Assembly (NCBI GenBank): GCA_041395445.1
Contig: JAWLAO010000007.1
Location: forward strand, 117,860 to 181,859
DNA from: Gammaproteobacteria bacterium
GTDB taxonomy: Bacteria; Pseudomonadota; Gammaproteobacteria; Xanthomonadales; Marinicellaceae
Direction: 5' to 3'
DNA length: 64,000 bases
The position numbers and the translations under genes were made by a program. The notes beneath the pieces are model-generated. The model did not search any database, had not been told where the DNA came from, and saw nothing but the letters and a program-made list of their open reading frames with translations. Shown here one piece after another: positions 1-8,296 of this stretch; positions within the stretch are counted from its first letter, which is position 1; each line of letters starts with the position of its first letter.

Positions 1-196
1 ACTAATGATTTAACATGTTGATTTTAAATGGATTTAATTAATAGAAGATAATGGAGTAAAATCAAGGTTGCAACCTCGAAATTTTATGTGATAGAAAATG
101 TCACAGCTTCAAAATCAGTAGATTTTTATTATAAATACAGGAAGTATTTTGAAAATCAAATTATAATATCGGCTTTATAAATTTTAAATTGAAAAT

Positions 197-523
197 ATGG
201 CATTACATTTAACTCAAGCAGCAGCGGAGCGAATTGTAAAATTCCTGCAAAAAGATTCTGAATCCGTGGGTTTTCGCGTGAATGTGGTTAAAACAGGATG
301 TTCCGGTTGGGGTTATGAAGTGGAAATTGCTCATCAAATTTCTGATGATGAGGTGGTTTTTCAGGATAAAGGAGTTGATTTGATTGTTTCACAAGAGGCT
401 TTGGAATTGATTGACGGAACAGAAATTGATTTTGAACAACAAGGTATCAATCACGTTTTTGTTTATCACAATCCTAAAGCCACTGGTGAGTGTGGTTGTG
501 GTGAGAGTTTTACAGTTAATTAA
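197..523 (+). CDS. IscA/SufA-type iron-sulfur cluster carrier protein
   Basis: The 108-residue protein has the A-type carrier fold signature. One conserved cysteine lies at residue 35 (context KTGCSGW) and a C-terminal CGC pair at 99 and 101 (context GECGCGESF). In this family the three cysteines hold a [2Fe-2S] or [4Fe-4S] cluster in transit from the scaffold to client apoproteins in the cytosol. Length matches the family (105-120 residues). The ATG follows an AT-rich leader with no obvious Shine-Dalgarno. No other isc or suf gene is visible, so this is a stand-alone member. Whether it is IscA, SufA or ErpA cannot be decided from the sequence alone. It converges with the RND permease on the opposite strand, 12 bases away. 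Confidence 0.9.
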   Translation: MALHLTQAAAERIVKFLQKDSESVGFRVNVVKTGCSGWGYEVEIAHQISDDEVVFQDKGVDLIVSQEALELIDGTEIDFEQQGINHVFVYHNPKATGECGCGESFTVN

Positions 524-535
524 TTCTCAAAATAC

Positions 536-3500
536 TTAAATCTTCCCAACTTCATACCATTTTCTCAACCAGCGATCCAGCGGATAGAGAATTTTATAAA
601 ATGCCGGTACAACCAGAAGTGCCAGTATGGTTGAACTAATCAGTCCACCAATGATTGATAATCCAACCGGAGAGTTTAATTCGTGTCCGGCACCACTTCC
701 AAAAGCTAATGGAATCATTGCTCCGACCATTGCAAAAGTGGTCATCAAAATAGGTCGGAGTCGTTTTTCACCCGCCTGAATCAATGCTTCATCAATCGTT
801 TTACCTTGTTTAATGGCTCTGTTGGCAAAATCAACTACCAAAATAGCATTTTTACCAACCATTCCCAAAAGCAAAATAATCCCAATCATGACAAATAGTG
901 AAAAATTATTGCCACTCAAACCCAACGCCGTTATAACGCCGGTAAATGCCAATGGCATGGTAATCATAATAATAATCGGTTGCACCAGAGATTCGTACAA
1001 TGCGGCAAGAATCAGATAAATCAGAATGACCGCCAAGCCAACCGCTGTGCTGAATGAAACAGCAGTTTCTTTCATTCTTTCAACATCCCCTGAAAATGTG
1101 TAGTTATAACCTTTTGGAAGAATTTCGGGAAGTTTTTCTTCGACTTGCTCAACAATGCTATTGAGGGGAACTTCTTTCAGGTTGCTGCTAATCATGACTT
1201 TTCTTTCCCTGTCAAAGCGATTGACAGAGGCTATAGAACTCCCTTGTTCGATATTAATTAAGCCATCGAGGAAAACATATTCACCATTCGCACTTCTGAT
1301 TTGGAGTTTTTTAAGGCTTTCCATATCGGCTCTGTTTTGGTCATCAAAACGTAAAGTGATGTCATATTCGCGACCTTTTTCCTCATAGTTGCTGATTTCA
1401 ATATCGCTGGAATAGTTGGACGATAACAGAGTTGCAATTTGTGCGGCAGTAATTCCAAGTCTGGCAGAATTATGTCTGAGAATAGAAATGGTAATCTCTG
1501 GCTTGCCATCCTGATAATCGCTGTCAATATCAACAGCGCCTTCAAAACCACCAAGCATTTGAGAAACTTCATTTGAAATTTCCTTGAGTTTATCAAGGCT
1601 GTCACCTGTGATAACGATTTGTACCGGAGCGTTACTGGTTCCTGTATTTATTGGCGGAATTTTCTCAACCGCTAAGGTCATGTCTTTAATAAAGTCTAAC
1701 TTTTCGCGGTATTGGTTGATAATTTCAACTTGTCCAATGCTACGCTCAATCACCGGTTTTAATTTGATGTAAAGCAAACCTTTGTGTGATTCGTTGGAAT
1801 CGGTATAGCCAATGCTCAATGCATAGTATTCAACATTTTCATCTTTCTTGATCAGTTCAATGATGGGTTGCATCTTTCTTTGCATTTCCCCTAAAGATGT
1901 TCCGACTTCAGCTTTGGCGGTGATTTGAAACTCGCTGTTATCTTCGGTAGGTACAAAATCCATCCCGACATTAAATATTTTACCGGACAGAATTAACAAG
2001 GCAAAGGTCACTAAAACAGTGATATATTTAAAACGAATCAACGGCTTGAGAATGGCAACATAGCCGTTATCCAGTTTTTTTAGGTATTTCTCTGTCACCG
2101 CATGAAATTTGGATTCTTTGTGTTGTAACACTCTGGCACTCACTGATGGAATCAGCATGATTGCGACCAAATAAGAAATCACCACGCCGGAAGCTACAGT
2201 GATCGCAAAAGCGTTAAAAAACTTACCAACCATTCCGCTCATAAAAGCGATGGGAATAAATACAGCCAATAACATTGCAGAAATTGCCAGTAATGAAAAG
2301 GCAATTTCATGGACTCCTTCATAAGTGGCTTTGAAAGATTCGACGCCGGATTCCATCTTTTTGCTGATGTTTTCAATCACCACAATGGCATCGTCAATAA
2401 AAATACCAATTGCCAATGTTAAACCTATTAATGTGAGTTTGTTCAAATCATAACCAAGATAATTGATAATGGCAAAAGTTCCGATAATTGATGTTGGAAT
2501 CGCCAGAGCAGAAACAATGGTCGCCGTGATATTTCTAAGAAAAGTGAACACAATAACAATCGCCAGAATAGCTCCAAATATCAAGTCAAATTTAACCTGA
2601 TTGACGCCTTGCAGAATTTTATCGGATTGATCTTTAATGAGTGTGAGTTCAAAATCATCACCTGCAGTCTCTTTCAAGTTCGGAAAGATTCTTTTGGCTT
2701 CATTGATGATTTCGATGACGTTGGTTCCCGGTATTTTCATCAGGTTTAGCATCACACCTTGCTTTCCGTTAAAAGTGGAAATACTCACTTCGTCACTCAA
2801 TCCATCATAAACCTGAGCGATATCTTGAAGTCGTAAACCGGGGCGAATTTCAATGTCTCTCAATGTTTGAATTGATTTGGCATCTCCCTGAAATTTAATA
2901 ATTAATTCCTGAAGATTGTTAATGCTCTTACCTGAACTGGACTGAAAGTTTGCCGATGCAATAATTGTCTGTAATTCTGAGGAAGAAATTTTGTACTTGT
3001 TGAGAAGATAAGGGTCAACCATAATGCGTATCTCACGATCACGGTAACCATCCATATCAACATCGCCGACATTGGGAATTCTTTGCAATTTCGGTTTGAT
3101 TTTTTCATCCACTAATTGCATTAATGTTGATAAGTCTCCGCTTTTGCTACTAATGAAAACACTTATCGCTTCACCGGCAGTACTGATTTTTTGTACTAAC
3201 GGAGCTTCACTGTCATTTGGAAGAACGACCCCTCCAATCTTTTCCCTGACATCATTTGCAGCAGCTTCCAAATCTCTTTCCAGTTCAAAATGCACCACTA
3301 CAAAACTCACTCCGGCATAACTGGTTGAAAACAGTTTGTCGATTTGGTTAATACCGGAGACAGCCTCTTCAATTTTGTCAGTAATTTTCGATTCTACAGT
3401 TTTAGCATCCGCACCCGGGTAAACTGTTTTAATGGTGATAATAGGAAAGTCAACATTTGGAAATAATGCCAACGGCATAGTTGTGTAGGATTTCAAGCCA

Positions 3501-3565
3501 AAAATAATTAACGCCATTACTGCCATTAAGATGGTAATTGGTCTGTTTATTGCAAACTTATACAT
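536..3565 (-). CDS. RND family efflux transporter permease (HAE1/AcrB-like)
   Basis: The 1009-residue inner-membrane permease has the classic RND layout. A first transmembrane helix (residues about 8-28) is followed by a large periplasmic loop, a block of helices around 330-480, a second periplasmic loop from about 540 and a final helix block from about 840. The intramembrane segment with GIFIDDAIVVIENI carries the paired aspartates expected of a proton-driven pump. It would export hydrophobic or amphiphilic compounds in exchange for protons. It is the last gene of a three-gene minus-strand operon (TetR regulator, adaptor, permease), 21 bases after the adaptor. No outer-membrane channel gene is adjacent, so it presumably uses a TolC-like protein encoded elsewhere. 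Confidence 0.93.
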   Translation of the reverse strand: MYKFAINRPITILMAVMALIIFGLKSYTTMPLALFPNVDFPIITIKTVYPGADAKTVESKITDKIEEAVSGINQIDKLFSTSYAGVSFVVVHFELERDLEAAANDVREKIGGVVLPNDSEAPLVQKISTAGEAISVFISSKSGDLSTLMQLVDEKIKPKLQRIPNVGDVDMDGYRDREIRIMVDPYLLNKYKISSSELQTIIASANFQSSSGKSINNLQELIIKFQGDAKSIQTLRDIEIRPGLRLQDIAQVYDGLSDEVSISTFNGKQGVMLNLMKIPGTNVIEIINEAKRIFPNLKETAGDDFELTLIKDQSDKILQGVNQVKFDLIFGAILAIVIVFTFLRNITATIVSALAIPTSIIGTFAIINYLGYDLNKLTLIGLTLAIGIFIDDAIVVIENISKKMESGVESFKATYEGVHEIAFSLLAISAMLLAVFIPIAFMSGMVGKFFNAFAITVASGVVISYLVAIMLIPSVSARVLQHKESKFHAVTEKYLKKLDNGYVAILKPLIRFKYITVLVTFALLILSGKIFNVGMDFVPTEDNSEFQITAKAEVGTSLGEMQRKMQPIIELIKKDENVEYYALSIGYTDSNESHKGLLYIKLKPVIERSIGQVEIINQYREKLDFIKDMTLAVEKIPPINTGTSNAPVQIVITGDSLDKLKEISNEVSQMLGGFEGAVDIDSDYQDGKPEITISILRHNSARLGITAAQIATLLSSNYSSDIEISNYEEKGREYDITLRFDDQNRADMESLKKLQIRSANGEYVFLDGLINIEQGSSIASVNRFDRERKVMISSNLKEVPLNSIVEQVEEKLPEILPKGYNYTFSGDVERMKETAVSFSTAVGLAVILIYLILAALYESLVQPIIIMITMPLAFTGVITALGLSGNNFSLFVMIGIILLLGMVGKNAILVVDFANRAIKQGKTIDEALIQAGEKRLRPILMTTFAMVGAMIPLAFGSGAGHELNSPVGLSIIGGLISSTILALLVVPAFYKILYPLDRWLRKWYEVGKI

Positions 3566-3586
3566 AATTTAACGATTCCTGATTAT

Positions 3587-4306
3587 TTATTCAGTAGCAG
3601 ACGTAATAATTTTTCCTTCACCAAACATACCGACTTTGATGCCCTCTACAAAAACTTGAGCATATATTTTTCGGTTGTCTTCATTGGCCTGAGGATAAAT
3701 TCGGTCAATTTTGGCTTTGTGTTGTTTGGAATCACCGTCAACGGTAAATATGAATGAATCACCTATCTTGACTTGATTGTTATACTTTTGATCAAACTCG
3801 GCAACGAGAACTCTTTGACTCGGACTTTGTATGGTGAAAGCAGTTTTAATCATCTGTCCGCTGACAACATCTCCCGATTCAATATATCTGTGAGTGATCA
3901 CTCCATCGAAAGGGGCTGTCAAAATGGTTTTGGCAAAAATTGTTTTTTCATACTCAATTTTTGCAAGAAGACTTTCGTATGCAAGAGCATATTTATCCAG
4001 CTGAGATTTGTCGATGAGCTTTTTTGCATACAAATCTTTATGGCGTTCATATTCCAGTTTGGCGTACTTCAGCTCAACCTTGGTTGCGTTGTGTGTAGCA
4101 ATCAAGTCATCGCTGACCAAAGTGGCAAGAACATCGTCTTTTTTCACTTCGCTCATGATATCCGCATTGATGTCTTTGACAATTCCACTATAACTAAAAG
4201 CCAAGTTGGCATTTTGTCTGGCGTGAACGGTAAATGTTGCATAAACCTCTTCTGCAAAGAGTTGATGGCTGAAAAGGAACAGGATAATTAATAATGATTT
4301 CTTCAT
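3587..4306 (-). CDS. RND efflux periplasmic adaptor (membrane fusion protein), short form
   Basis: The 239-residue protein starts with a cleavable signal peptide (about residues 1-18, ending LFA). It continues with a lipoyl-like half motif, a helical hairpin (about 70-120, rich in K, E and A) and a second lipoyl/beta-barrel segment (TAPFDGVITHRYIESGD). Adaptors of this family bridge the inner-membrane pump and the outer-membrane channel in the periplasm. At 239 residues it is much shorter than the usual 330-400: the membrane-proximal domain after the beta-barrel looks absent. The ATG overlaps the stop of the upstream tetR-type gene (ATGA), indicating translational coupling. Confidence 0.88.
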   Translation of the reverse strand: MKKSLLIILFLFSHQLFAEEVYATFTVHARQNANLAFSYSGIVKDINADIMSEVKKDDVLATLVSDDLIATHNATKVELKYAKLEYERHKDLYAKKLIDKSQLDKYALAYESLLAKIEYEKTIFAKTILTAPFDGVITHRYIESGDVVSGQMIKTAFTIQSPSQRVLVAEFDQKYNNQVKIGDSFIFTVDGDSKQHKAKIDRIYPQANEDNRKIYAQVFVEGIKVGMFGEGKIITSATE

Positions 4307-4944
4307 TTTTTTATTTCGATAAGATTAAACAGGGTGTTGATATAATTTTTAAATTCTTTTTTGGTGTCTGTGTTGGTCAGCCAAGCTCTGAGCATAGCTC
4401 CGGACTCACTAATCATGATGCCGCCGATGAGGTTTTTGGACTCAGGAATAATTTCATTCTTCTCGATTCCTTCATTAATGATGTCGGTCAGCATGGATTT
4501 CATAAATGAATTGCACTCGGCATTAAATTGATGCATTTCATCCGCATTTGAATCAGACAAAGTGATACTGACAAACTCTTTGTAGGTTTCTAAATGTTTG
4601 GAATAATCTTTATCCTCTTGGAGTAAAAAATCCATGAGATAAAAAACTTTTTGTCTGGTTGATGTGTTTGAATCAGTTCGAGAAGCGATATCCTGCTGAT
4701 GCTCAGCCATCAAGTTTCTGATGATTTCATAGACAACATCTTCTTTTTTTGAGAAGTATTCATACACCGTTCCTTTGCCAATTCCTGCGGTTTTTGCAAT
4801 TTCAGCGACGGTTAAATTCTTTAAACCTTTTTCCAAAAGTAATTCTGTGCATGCAATTGCAATGTCTCTGCGTTTTTTGTCTTTATCTACAATTATAGCC
4901 GTAAATAGTTTATCCAAAATAATAAATGACCGATGGTCGGTCAT
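4303..4944 (-). CDS. TetR/AcrR family transcriptional regulator
   Basis: The 213-residue regulator has an N-terminal helix-turn-helix at about residues 44-63 (LTVAEIAKTAGIGKGTVYEY), followed by a helical ligand-binding domain. It heads the adaptor-permease operon and is almost certainly its local repressor, released when a pump substrate binds. The annotated ATG lies inside a perfect palindrome (positions 4924-4946). An in-frame TTG at 4917 would give a protein starting nine residues later, still with 11 residues before KRRDIAIA, and would leave the operator fully upstream. The choice between the two starts is open. Confidence 0.92.
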   Translation of the reverse strand: MTDHRSFIILDKLFTAIIVDKDKKRRDIAIACTELLLEKGLKNLTVAEIAKTAGIGKGTVYEYFSKKEDVVYEIIRNLMAEHQQDIASRTDSNTSTRQKVFYLMDFLLQEDKDYSKHLETYKEFVSITLSDSNADEMHQFNAECNSFMKSMLTDIINEGIEKNEIIPESKNLIGGIMISESGAMLRAWLTNTDTKKEFKNYINTLFNLIEIKK

Positions 4945-4946
4945 TT
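4924..4946. promoter_or_regulatory. Palindromic operator of the TetR-type regulator
   Basis: The arms AAATGACCGA and TCGGTCATTT flank the central TGG and are exact inverted complements over 10 bases each. Palindromes built on TGACCGnnnCGGTCA are typical TetR/AcrR operators. This one covers the annotated start codon of the regulator, so binding should block its own transcription and that of the efflux genes. Confidence 0.75.
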
Positions 4947-5039
4947 TTAAATTTTACAGATTCAGAATCTAAATTCAATATTTATTTTGAAATATAAATC
5001 AATAACTGAAATTTAACTTGCTGATTAAAGCCGGAGAGA

Positions 5040-5993
5040 TTATTGATAATTCTTTTGCATTTGCTCGATGGTTAATTTGACTTTTTCTCTGAGAGAATCC
5101 GGGCTAAGCACCGTGATATTTTCGCCATAGCGTAAAATATCCATCACCAACTCAGTGTCGTTGTTATAAGGCACTTCAAGGAATAACGAACCATCTTTCA
5201 ATTCCATCAAATTTTGTTTGGAGTGCCATTGCTCTTTGGCAACCCAACCTGCGACTTGCTCCGACACTTTGAGGCGTGCGGTGTACTTCGGTTCACCGGA
5301 GAAAATTCCATAAGAGCCACTAAAATGCTCTTTCAGAAGTTTTTGATTGACCTCAATTGCGGGTTCATCGCAAATTTTACAACTGACAATTTGTTCTAAT
5401 GCAAAGCTACGAATCGCTTCGCGTAAATGACACCATGAATCCAGATACCAGGCGTTTTTGTAGTTCGTTAATTTCAATGGTGAAATGCTTCTTTGGCTGG
5501 TTTCTTTTGTTGAGCGAGCCAAATATTCGATTTGTAGTTTTTTACCGTTCTGCAATCCTTGAAAAACTTGTGAAAAAATTTCCGGATCGGCTTTTCGGAA
5601 CAGTGCATAAATGATTTGAATGTTTCTCTTATCCTTGATGCCGTGTTCTTTCAGCAGATTGGAGATGTTATTTAGCAAGCGTAAAAGAGGTTCTTTCAAC
5701 AGACCTTTTTGTATATCTTCAAGAAGATGACTTGCCATTAAAAGAGCTTCAATTTCATCAGATTGCAATCTCAATCCGGGCAGTTCAAAGGAATCATCAC
5801 CATGATAATAAAATCCACCGTTGTTGGCATCGGTCTCAATAGGAGCACCGTAACCATCGCGTAGGTCACCAATGGTTCGATAAACCGTTGCAATGGAACA
5901 CTCAAGGCGTTCGGCAATGTATTCCTTGCTTATCGGATATTTCGCAGCTTTCAACATTTGATCCAAAAGATAGATTTTATCGTGTTTTTTCAT
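5040..5993 (-). CDS. HTH and WYL domain-containing transcriptional regulator (YafY/DeoR-like)
   Basis: The 317-residue protein has an N-terminal winged helix-turn-helix (about residues 1-60; ISKEYIAERLECSIATVYR). A WYL ligand-sensing domain follows (about 130-230; the signature region reads NAWYLDSWCHLREAIRSFAL), then a C-terminal WCX extension. WYL regulators commonly respond to nucleotides or nucleic-acid damage and often control DNA repair or defence genes, but the target here is unknown. It stands alone on the minus strand, divergent from the DUF924 gene. The 204-base gap contains a weak inverted repeat (CGATATT and AATATCG at 6132-6159). Confidence 0.87.
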   Translation of the reverse strand: MKKHDKIYLLDQMLKAAKYPISKEYIAERLECSIATVYRTIGDLRDGYGAPIETDANNGGFYYHGDDSFELPGLRLQSDEIEALLMASHLLEDIQKGLLKEPLLRLLNNISNLLKEHGIKDKRNIQIIYALFRKADPEIFSQVFQGLQNGKKLQIEYLARSTKETSQRSISPLKLTNYKNAWYLDSWCHLREAIRSFALEQIVSCKICDEPAIEVNQKLLKEHFSGSYGIFSGEPKYTARLKVSEQVAGWVAKEQWHSKQNLMELKDGSLFLEVPYNNDTELVMDILRYGENITVLSPDSLREKVKLTIEQMQKNYQ

Positions 5994-6197
5994 AGCAAAC
6001 TAAGTTTGGTTTCATTTTGAATTACTAGGCATTTTATACCATAAGTTTACAATGATGTTGTAGAAAAACTTTGCTAAGGTTTGAATTGGTAAATATTATT
6101 TTGAAACATAAGAGAGGTTTATACGCATAAGCGATATTGACCGAATTTAAGTAATATCGTAAACTCAAAGATTAAGAATGAAGAGGGATGGAGTCAA

Positions 6198-6734
6198 ATG
6201 TACAAAGAAATTATCGATTTCTGGTTTGAAGAAATTGAGCCCAAACAATGGTGGCAAAAAAGCGAGGAATTTGACTCGTTGATTGAAAATCGTTTTGGAA
6301 CGATACATAAACAAGCCATTTCGGGAGAATTGTTTCAATGGCGAGAAACATCTGTAGGAAGTTTGGCTGAAATCATTATTTTGGATCAATTTTCTCGTAA
6401 CATGTTTCGTGATAAACCAGAGTCATTTGCTTATGATGCAATGGCTTTGACTCTTTCTCAAGTTGCAATTTCCAAAGGTTTTGATACGGAATTATCTCAA
6501 GCTCAGTGTGTGTTTATGTATATGCCGTTTATGCATAGTGAATCTCAGCTGATTCATGAAGAAGCTGTCAAACTTTTTACAGCTTTGGGAGTTGAAAGTA
6601 ATCTGGAATTTGAGTACAAACATAAAACAATTATTGATCGGTTTGGTCGTTATCCTCATCGCAACGCAATATTAGGTCGTCAATCGACTGAACAAGAGAT
6701 TGAGTTCCTTAAACAACCCAATTCCAGTTTCTGA
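6198..6734 (+). CDS. DUF924 family protein
   Basis: The 178-residue soluble protein matches the DUF924 pattern: an N-terminal I-x-D-F-W-F-E start, a central ILDQFSRNMFRD block and a following FMYMPFMHSES segment. The family has a TPR-like all-helical fold and no assigned biochemical function. A good Shine-Dalgarno (GGAG, four bases before ATG) supports the start. It precedes the HIT gene by 12 bases and probably shares its transcript. Confidence 0.88.
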   Translation: MYKEIIDFWFEEIEPKQWWQKSEEFDSLIENRFGTIHKQAISGELFQWRETSVGSLAEIIILDQFSRNMFRDKPESFAYDAMALTLSQVAISKGFDTELSQAQCVFMYMPFMHSESQLIHEEAVKLFTALGVESNLEFEYKHKTIIDRFGRYPHRNAILGRQSTEQEIEFLKQPNSSF

Positions 6735-6746
6735 TTTTTTTAGCGT

Positions 6747-7175
6747 ATGACAACAATCACTATAAATCCAAAACTCAAGGCCGATACTTTTGAACTTGGT
6801 CAGCTTAACGAACAAACATTATTGTTGATGAATAATTCTTTAGTTCCGTGGTTTATTATTTTACCAAACACACAAGAAACAGAACTTTTTAAATTGGATA
6901 AGGCTGAAAGAGCCAAACTGGATAAAAATATTGACTTACTTTCAGGGCTTCTTGTTAATCATTTCAAAACCGACAAACTGAACATAGCAACAATTGGCAA
7001 TATTGTTTCGCAGATGCATGTTCATATTATTGGCAGAAGTGTTGATGATGCTTTCTGGCCGGGAGTGGTTTGGGGTCGTGTTGAAAAAACCGAGTACAAA
7101 AAAGAAGAAGTAGAAAGACTGATACAATTATTATTGCAAGAGTTTACGAATCATTTCTGTAAAGCTCACATCTAA
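6747..7175 (+). CDS. HIT (histidine triad) domain protein with degenerate first histidine
   Basis: The 142-residue protein has the HIT superfamily core. The triad region reads QMHVHIIGR, with histidines at 91 and 93. The first triad histidine is replaced by Gln 89, which is seen in some HIT and GalT-related branches. HIT proteins hydrolyse or transfer nucleotidyl groups from substrates such as Ap4A or adenylylated compounds in the cytosol. The C-terminal part is short and helical. It follows the DUF924 gene closely and ends at a bidirectional terminator. Confidence 0.87.
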   Translation: MTTITINPKLKADTFELGQLNEQTLLLMNNSLVPWFIILPNTQETELFKLDKAERAKLDKNIDLLSGLLVNHFKTDKLNIATIGNIVSQMHVHIIGRSVDDAFWPGVVWGRVEKTEYKKEEVERLIQLLLQEFTNHFCKAHI

Positions 7176-7185
7176 ATTTGCAAAG

Positions 7186-7216
7186 ATGAAGAGCAGAAAA
7201 TACTGCTCTTCATTTT
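7186..7216. terminator. Bidirectional intrinsic terminator
   Basis: ATGAAGAGCAG and CTGCTCTTCAT form an 11-base stem around a six-base AAAATA loop, followed by a T run. It sits between the convergent HIT and glutathione peroxidase genes and can serve both. Confidence 0.8.
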
Positions 7217-7222
7217 AGAGAT

Positions 7223-7702
7223 TTATGCAAGTGCCTTACTGATATATTTTTCAATATCTTTCGGTTTGGTGGTTGGAGCAAAACGCTTAATCGGTTGTCC
7301 GTCTTTACCAATTAGAAATTTGGTGAAGTTCCATTTGATTTTTTTCCCAAGTGTTCCTCCCAATTCATCTTTGAGATATTTGAATACAGGATGAGCATCA
7401 TCACCATTGACGTCGATTTTATCGAACATTTTGAAGTCAACACCATAATTTTTGACACAAAAACTGGCTATTTCTTCATTACTGCCCGGGTCTTGCGATG
7501 CAAATTGGTTGCATGGAAAACCGAGAATTTCCAATCCCTGATCTTTGTAGTCCTCATATAATTTTTGCAAACCTTCAAACTGTGGCGTGAGTCCACACTT
7601 GCTCGCTGTATTAACAACGAGAACCACTTTATCTTTGTAATCGGACATTGAAACATCGTTGCCTGAAATATCGGTTGCGGAAAATTCGTAAAACTTACTC
7701 AT
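7223..7702 (-). CDS. Glutathione peroxidase family protein (cysteine type)
   Basis: The 159-residue protein has the peroxidase fold: NTASKCGLTPQ with the peroxidatic Cys 36, then the FPCNQF motif and a KWNFTKF segment carrying the conserved Trp. It reduces hydrogen or lipid hydroperoxides, in most bacterial cysteine-type members with thioredoxin rather than glutathione. An upstream in-frame ATG at 7729 is unlikely: it lies inside a TATAAT -10 box. The start at 7702 has GGAG six bases before it. The gene has its own promoter and a Fur-box-like sequence overlapping the -35. Confidence 0.92.
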   Translation of the reverse strand: MSKFYEFSATDISGNDVSMSDYKDKVVLVVNTASKCGLTPQFEGLQKLYEDYKDQGLEILGFPCNQFASQDPGSNEEIASFCVKNYGVDFKMFDKIDVNGDDAHPVFKYLKDELGGTLGKKIKWNFTKFLIGKDGQPIKRFAPTTKPKDIEKYISKALA

Positions 7703-7728
7703 AAATGTCTCCAAAAAGTTTAAGTTCA

Positions 7729-7769
7729 TTATATGGGGAGAGATTCTTACAAATCAATAATGAGAATCA
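7729..7769 (-). promoter_or_regulatory. Promoter of the glutathione peroxidase gene with Fur-box-like overlap
   Basis: On the minus strand, TTGATT (7752-7757) and TATAAT (7729-7734) are separated by 17 bases. The sequence TGATTCTCATTATTG (7755-7769) matches the 7-1-7 Fur half-site pattern TGATAATnATTATCA at 11 of 14 positions and covers the -35. The promoter is convincing; the Fur assignment is tentative. Confidence 0.5.
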
Positions 7770-7786
7770 ATTGCAATTAGAAAGCT

Positions 7787-8203
7787 CTAAACAATTTCAA
7801 AATCGTGAGTGATTTCGACAGTTTTCTCTAGCATTGCTGAAACCGAACAATACTTTTCAGCAGAAAGTTTAATCGCGCGTGAGACTGACTTCTCATCCAA
7901 ATCTTCACCGGAAACTATAAAATGAAGGTGGATATCCGTAAAAATACGCGGGAACTCATCACGACGATTGGCAGTTGCCTTGATTTCGAGTTTAGTGATT
8001 TCCTTTTTGGATTTGGATAAAATTAATTTGACATCAATTCCGGCACAACCCATTAAACCCAGAAGCACCATTTCCATTGGTGAAGGTGCGCACTTTTCTC
8101 CGTCTTTGACAGTTGGTGCATCCATTATAACAGACTTGTGACTATCGGTTTTTCCGACAAAAGTATAATCTTGAAGCCAATGTGCTGTGACCGTTTGAGC
8201 CAT
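7787..8203 (-). CDS. OsmC family protein
   Basis: The 138-residue protein has the OsmC/Ohr fold signature. The first redox cysteine region reads KCAPSPMEMVLLGLMGCAG and the second EKYCSVSAML. Family members reduce organic hydroperoxides or bind sulfur compounds in the cytosol; the pattern resembles the YhfA branch rather than classical Ohr. An in-frame ATG 17 codons upstream exists, but the start at 8203 has GGAG nine bases before it and matches the family N-terminus (MAQTVTAHWL). It lies upstream of the glutathione peroxidase gene, forming a small peroxide-defence pair. Confidence 0.9.
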   Translation of the reverse strand: MAQTVTAHWLQDYTFVGKTDSHKSVIMDAPTVKDGEKCAPSPMEMVLLGLMGCAGIDVKLILSKSKKEITKLEIKATANRRDEFPRIFTDIHLHFIVSGEDLDEKSVSRAIKLSAEKYCSVSAMLEKTVEITHDFEIV

Positions 8204-8296
8204 TTTAATATTCTCCGATTGATTTAAAACTGAATATAGCGATAATAGTTCCAATAATTTTTTCTACAAGTCCTATCTTTCAGAAAGTGAAAAAAG

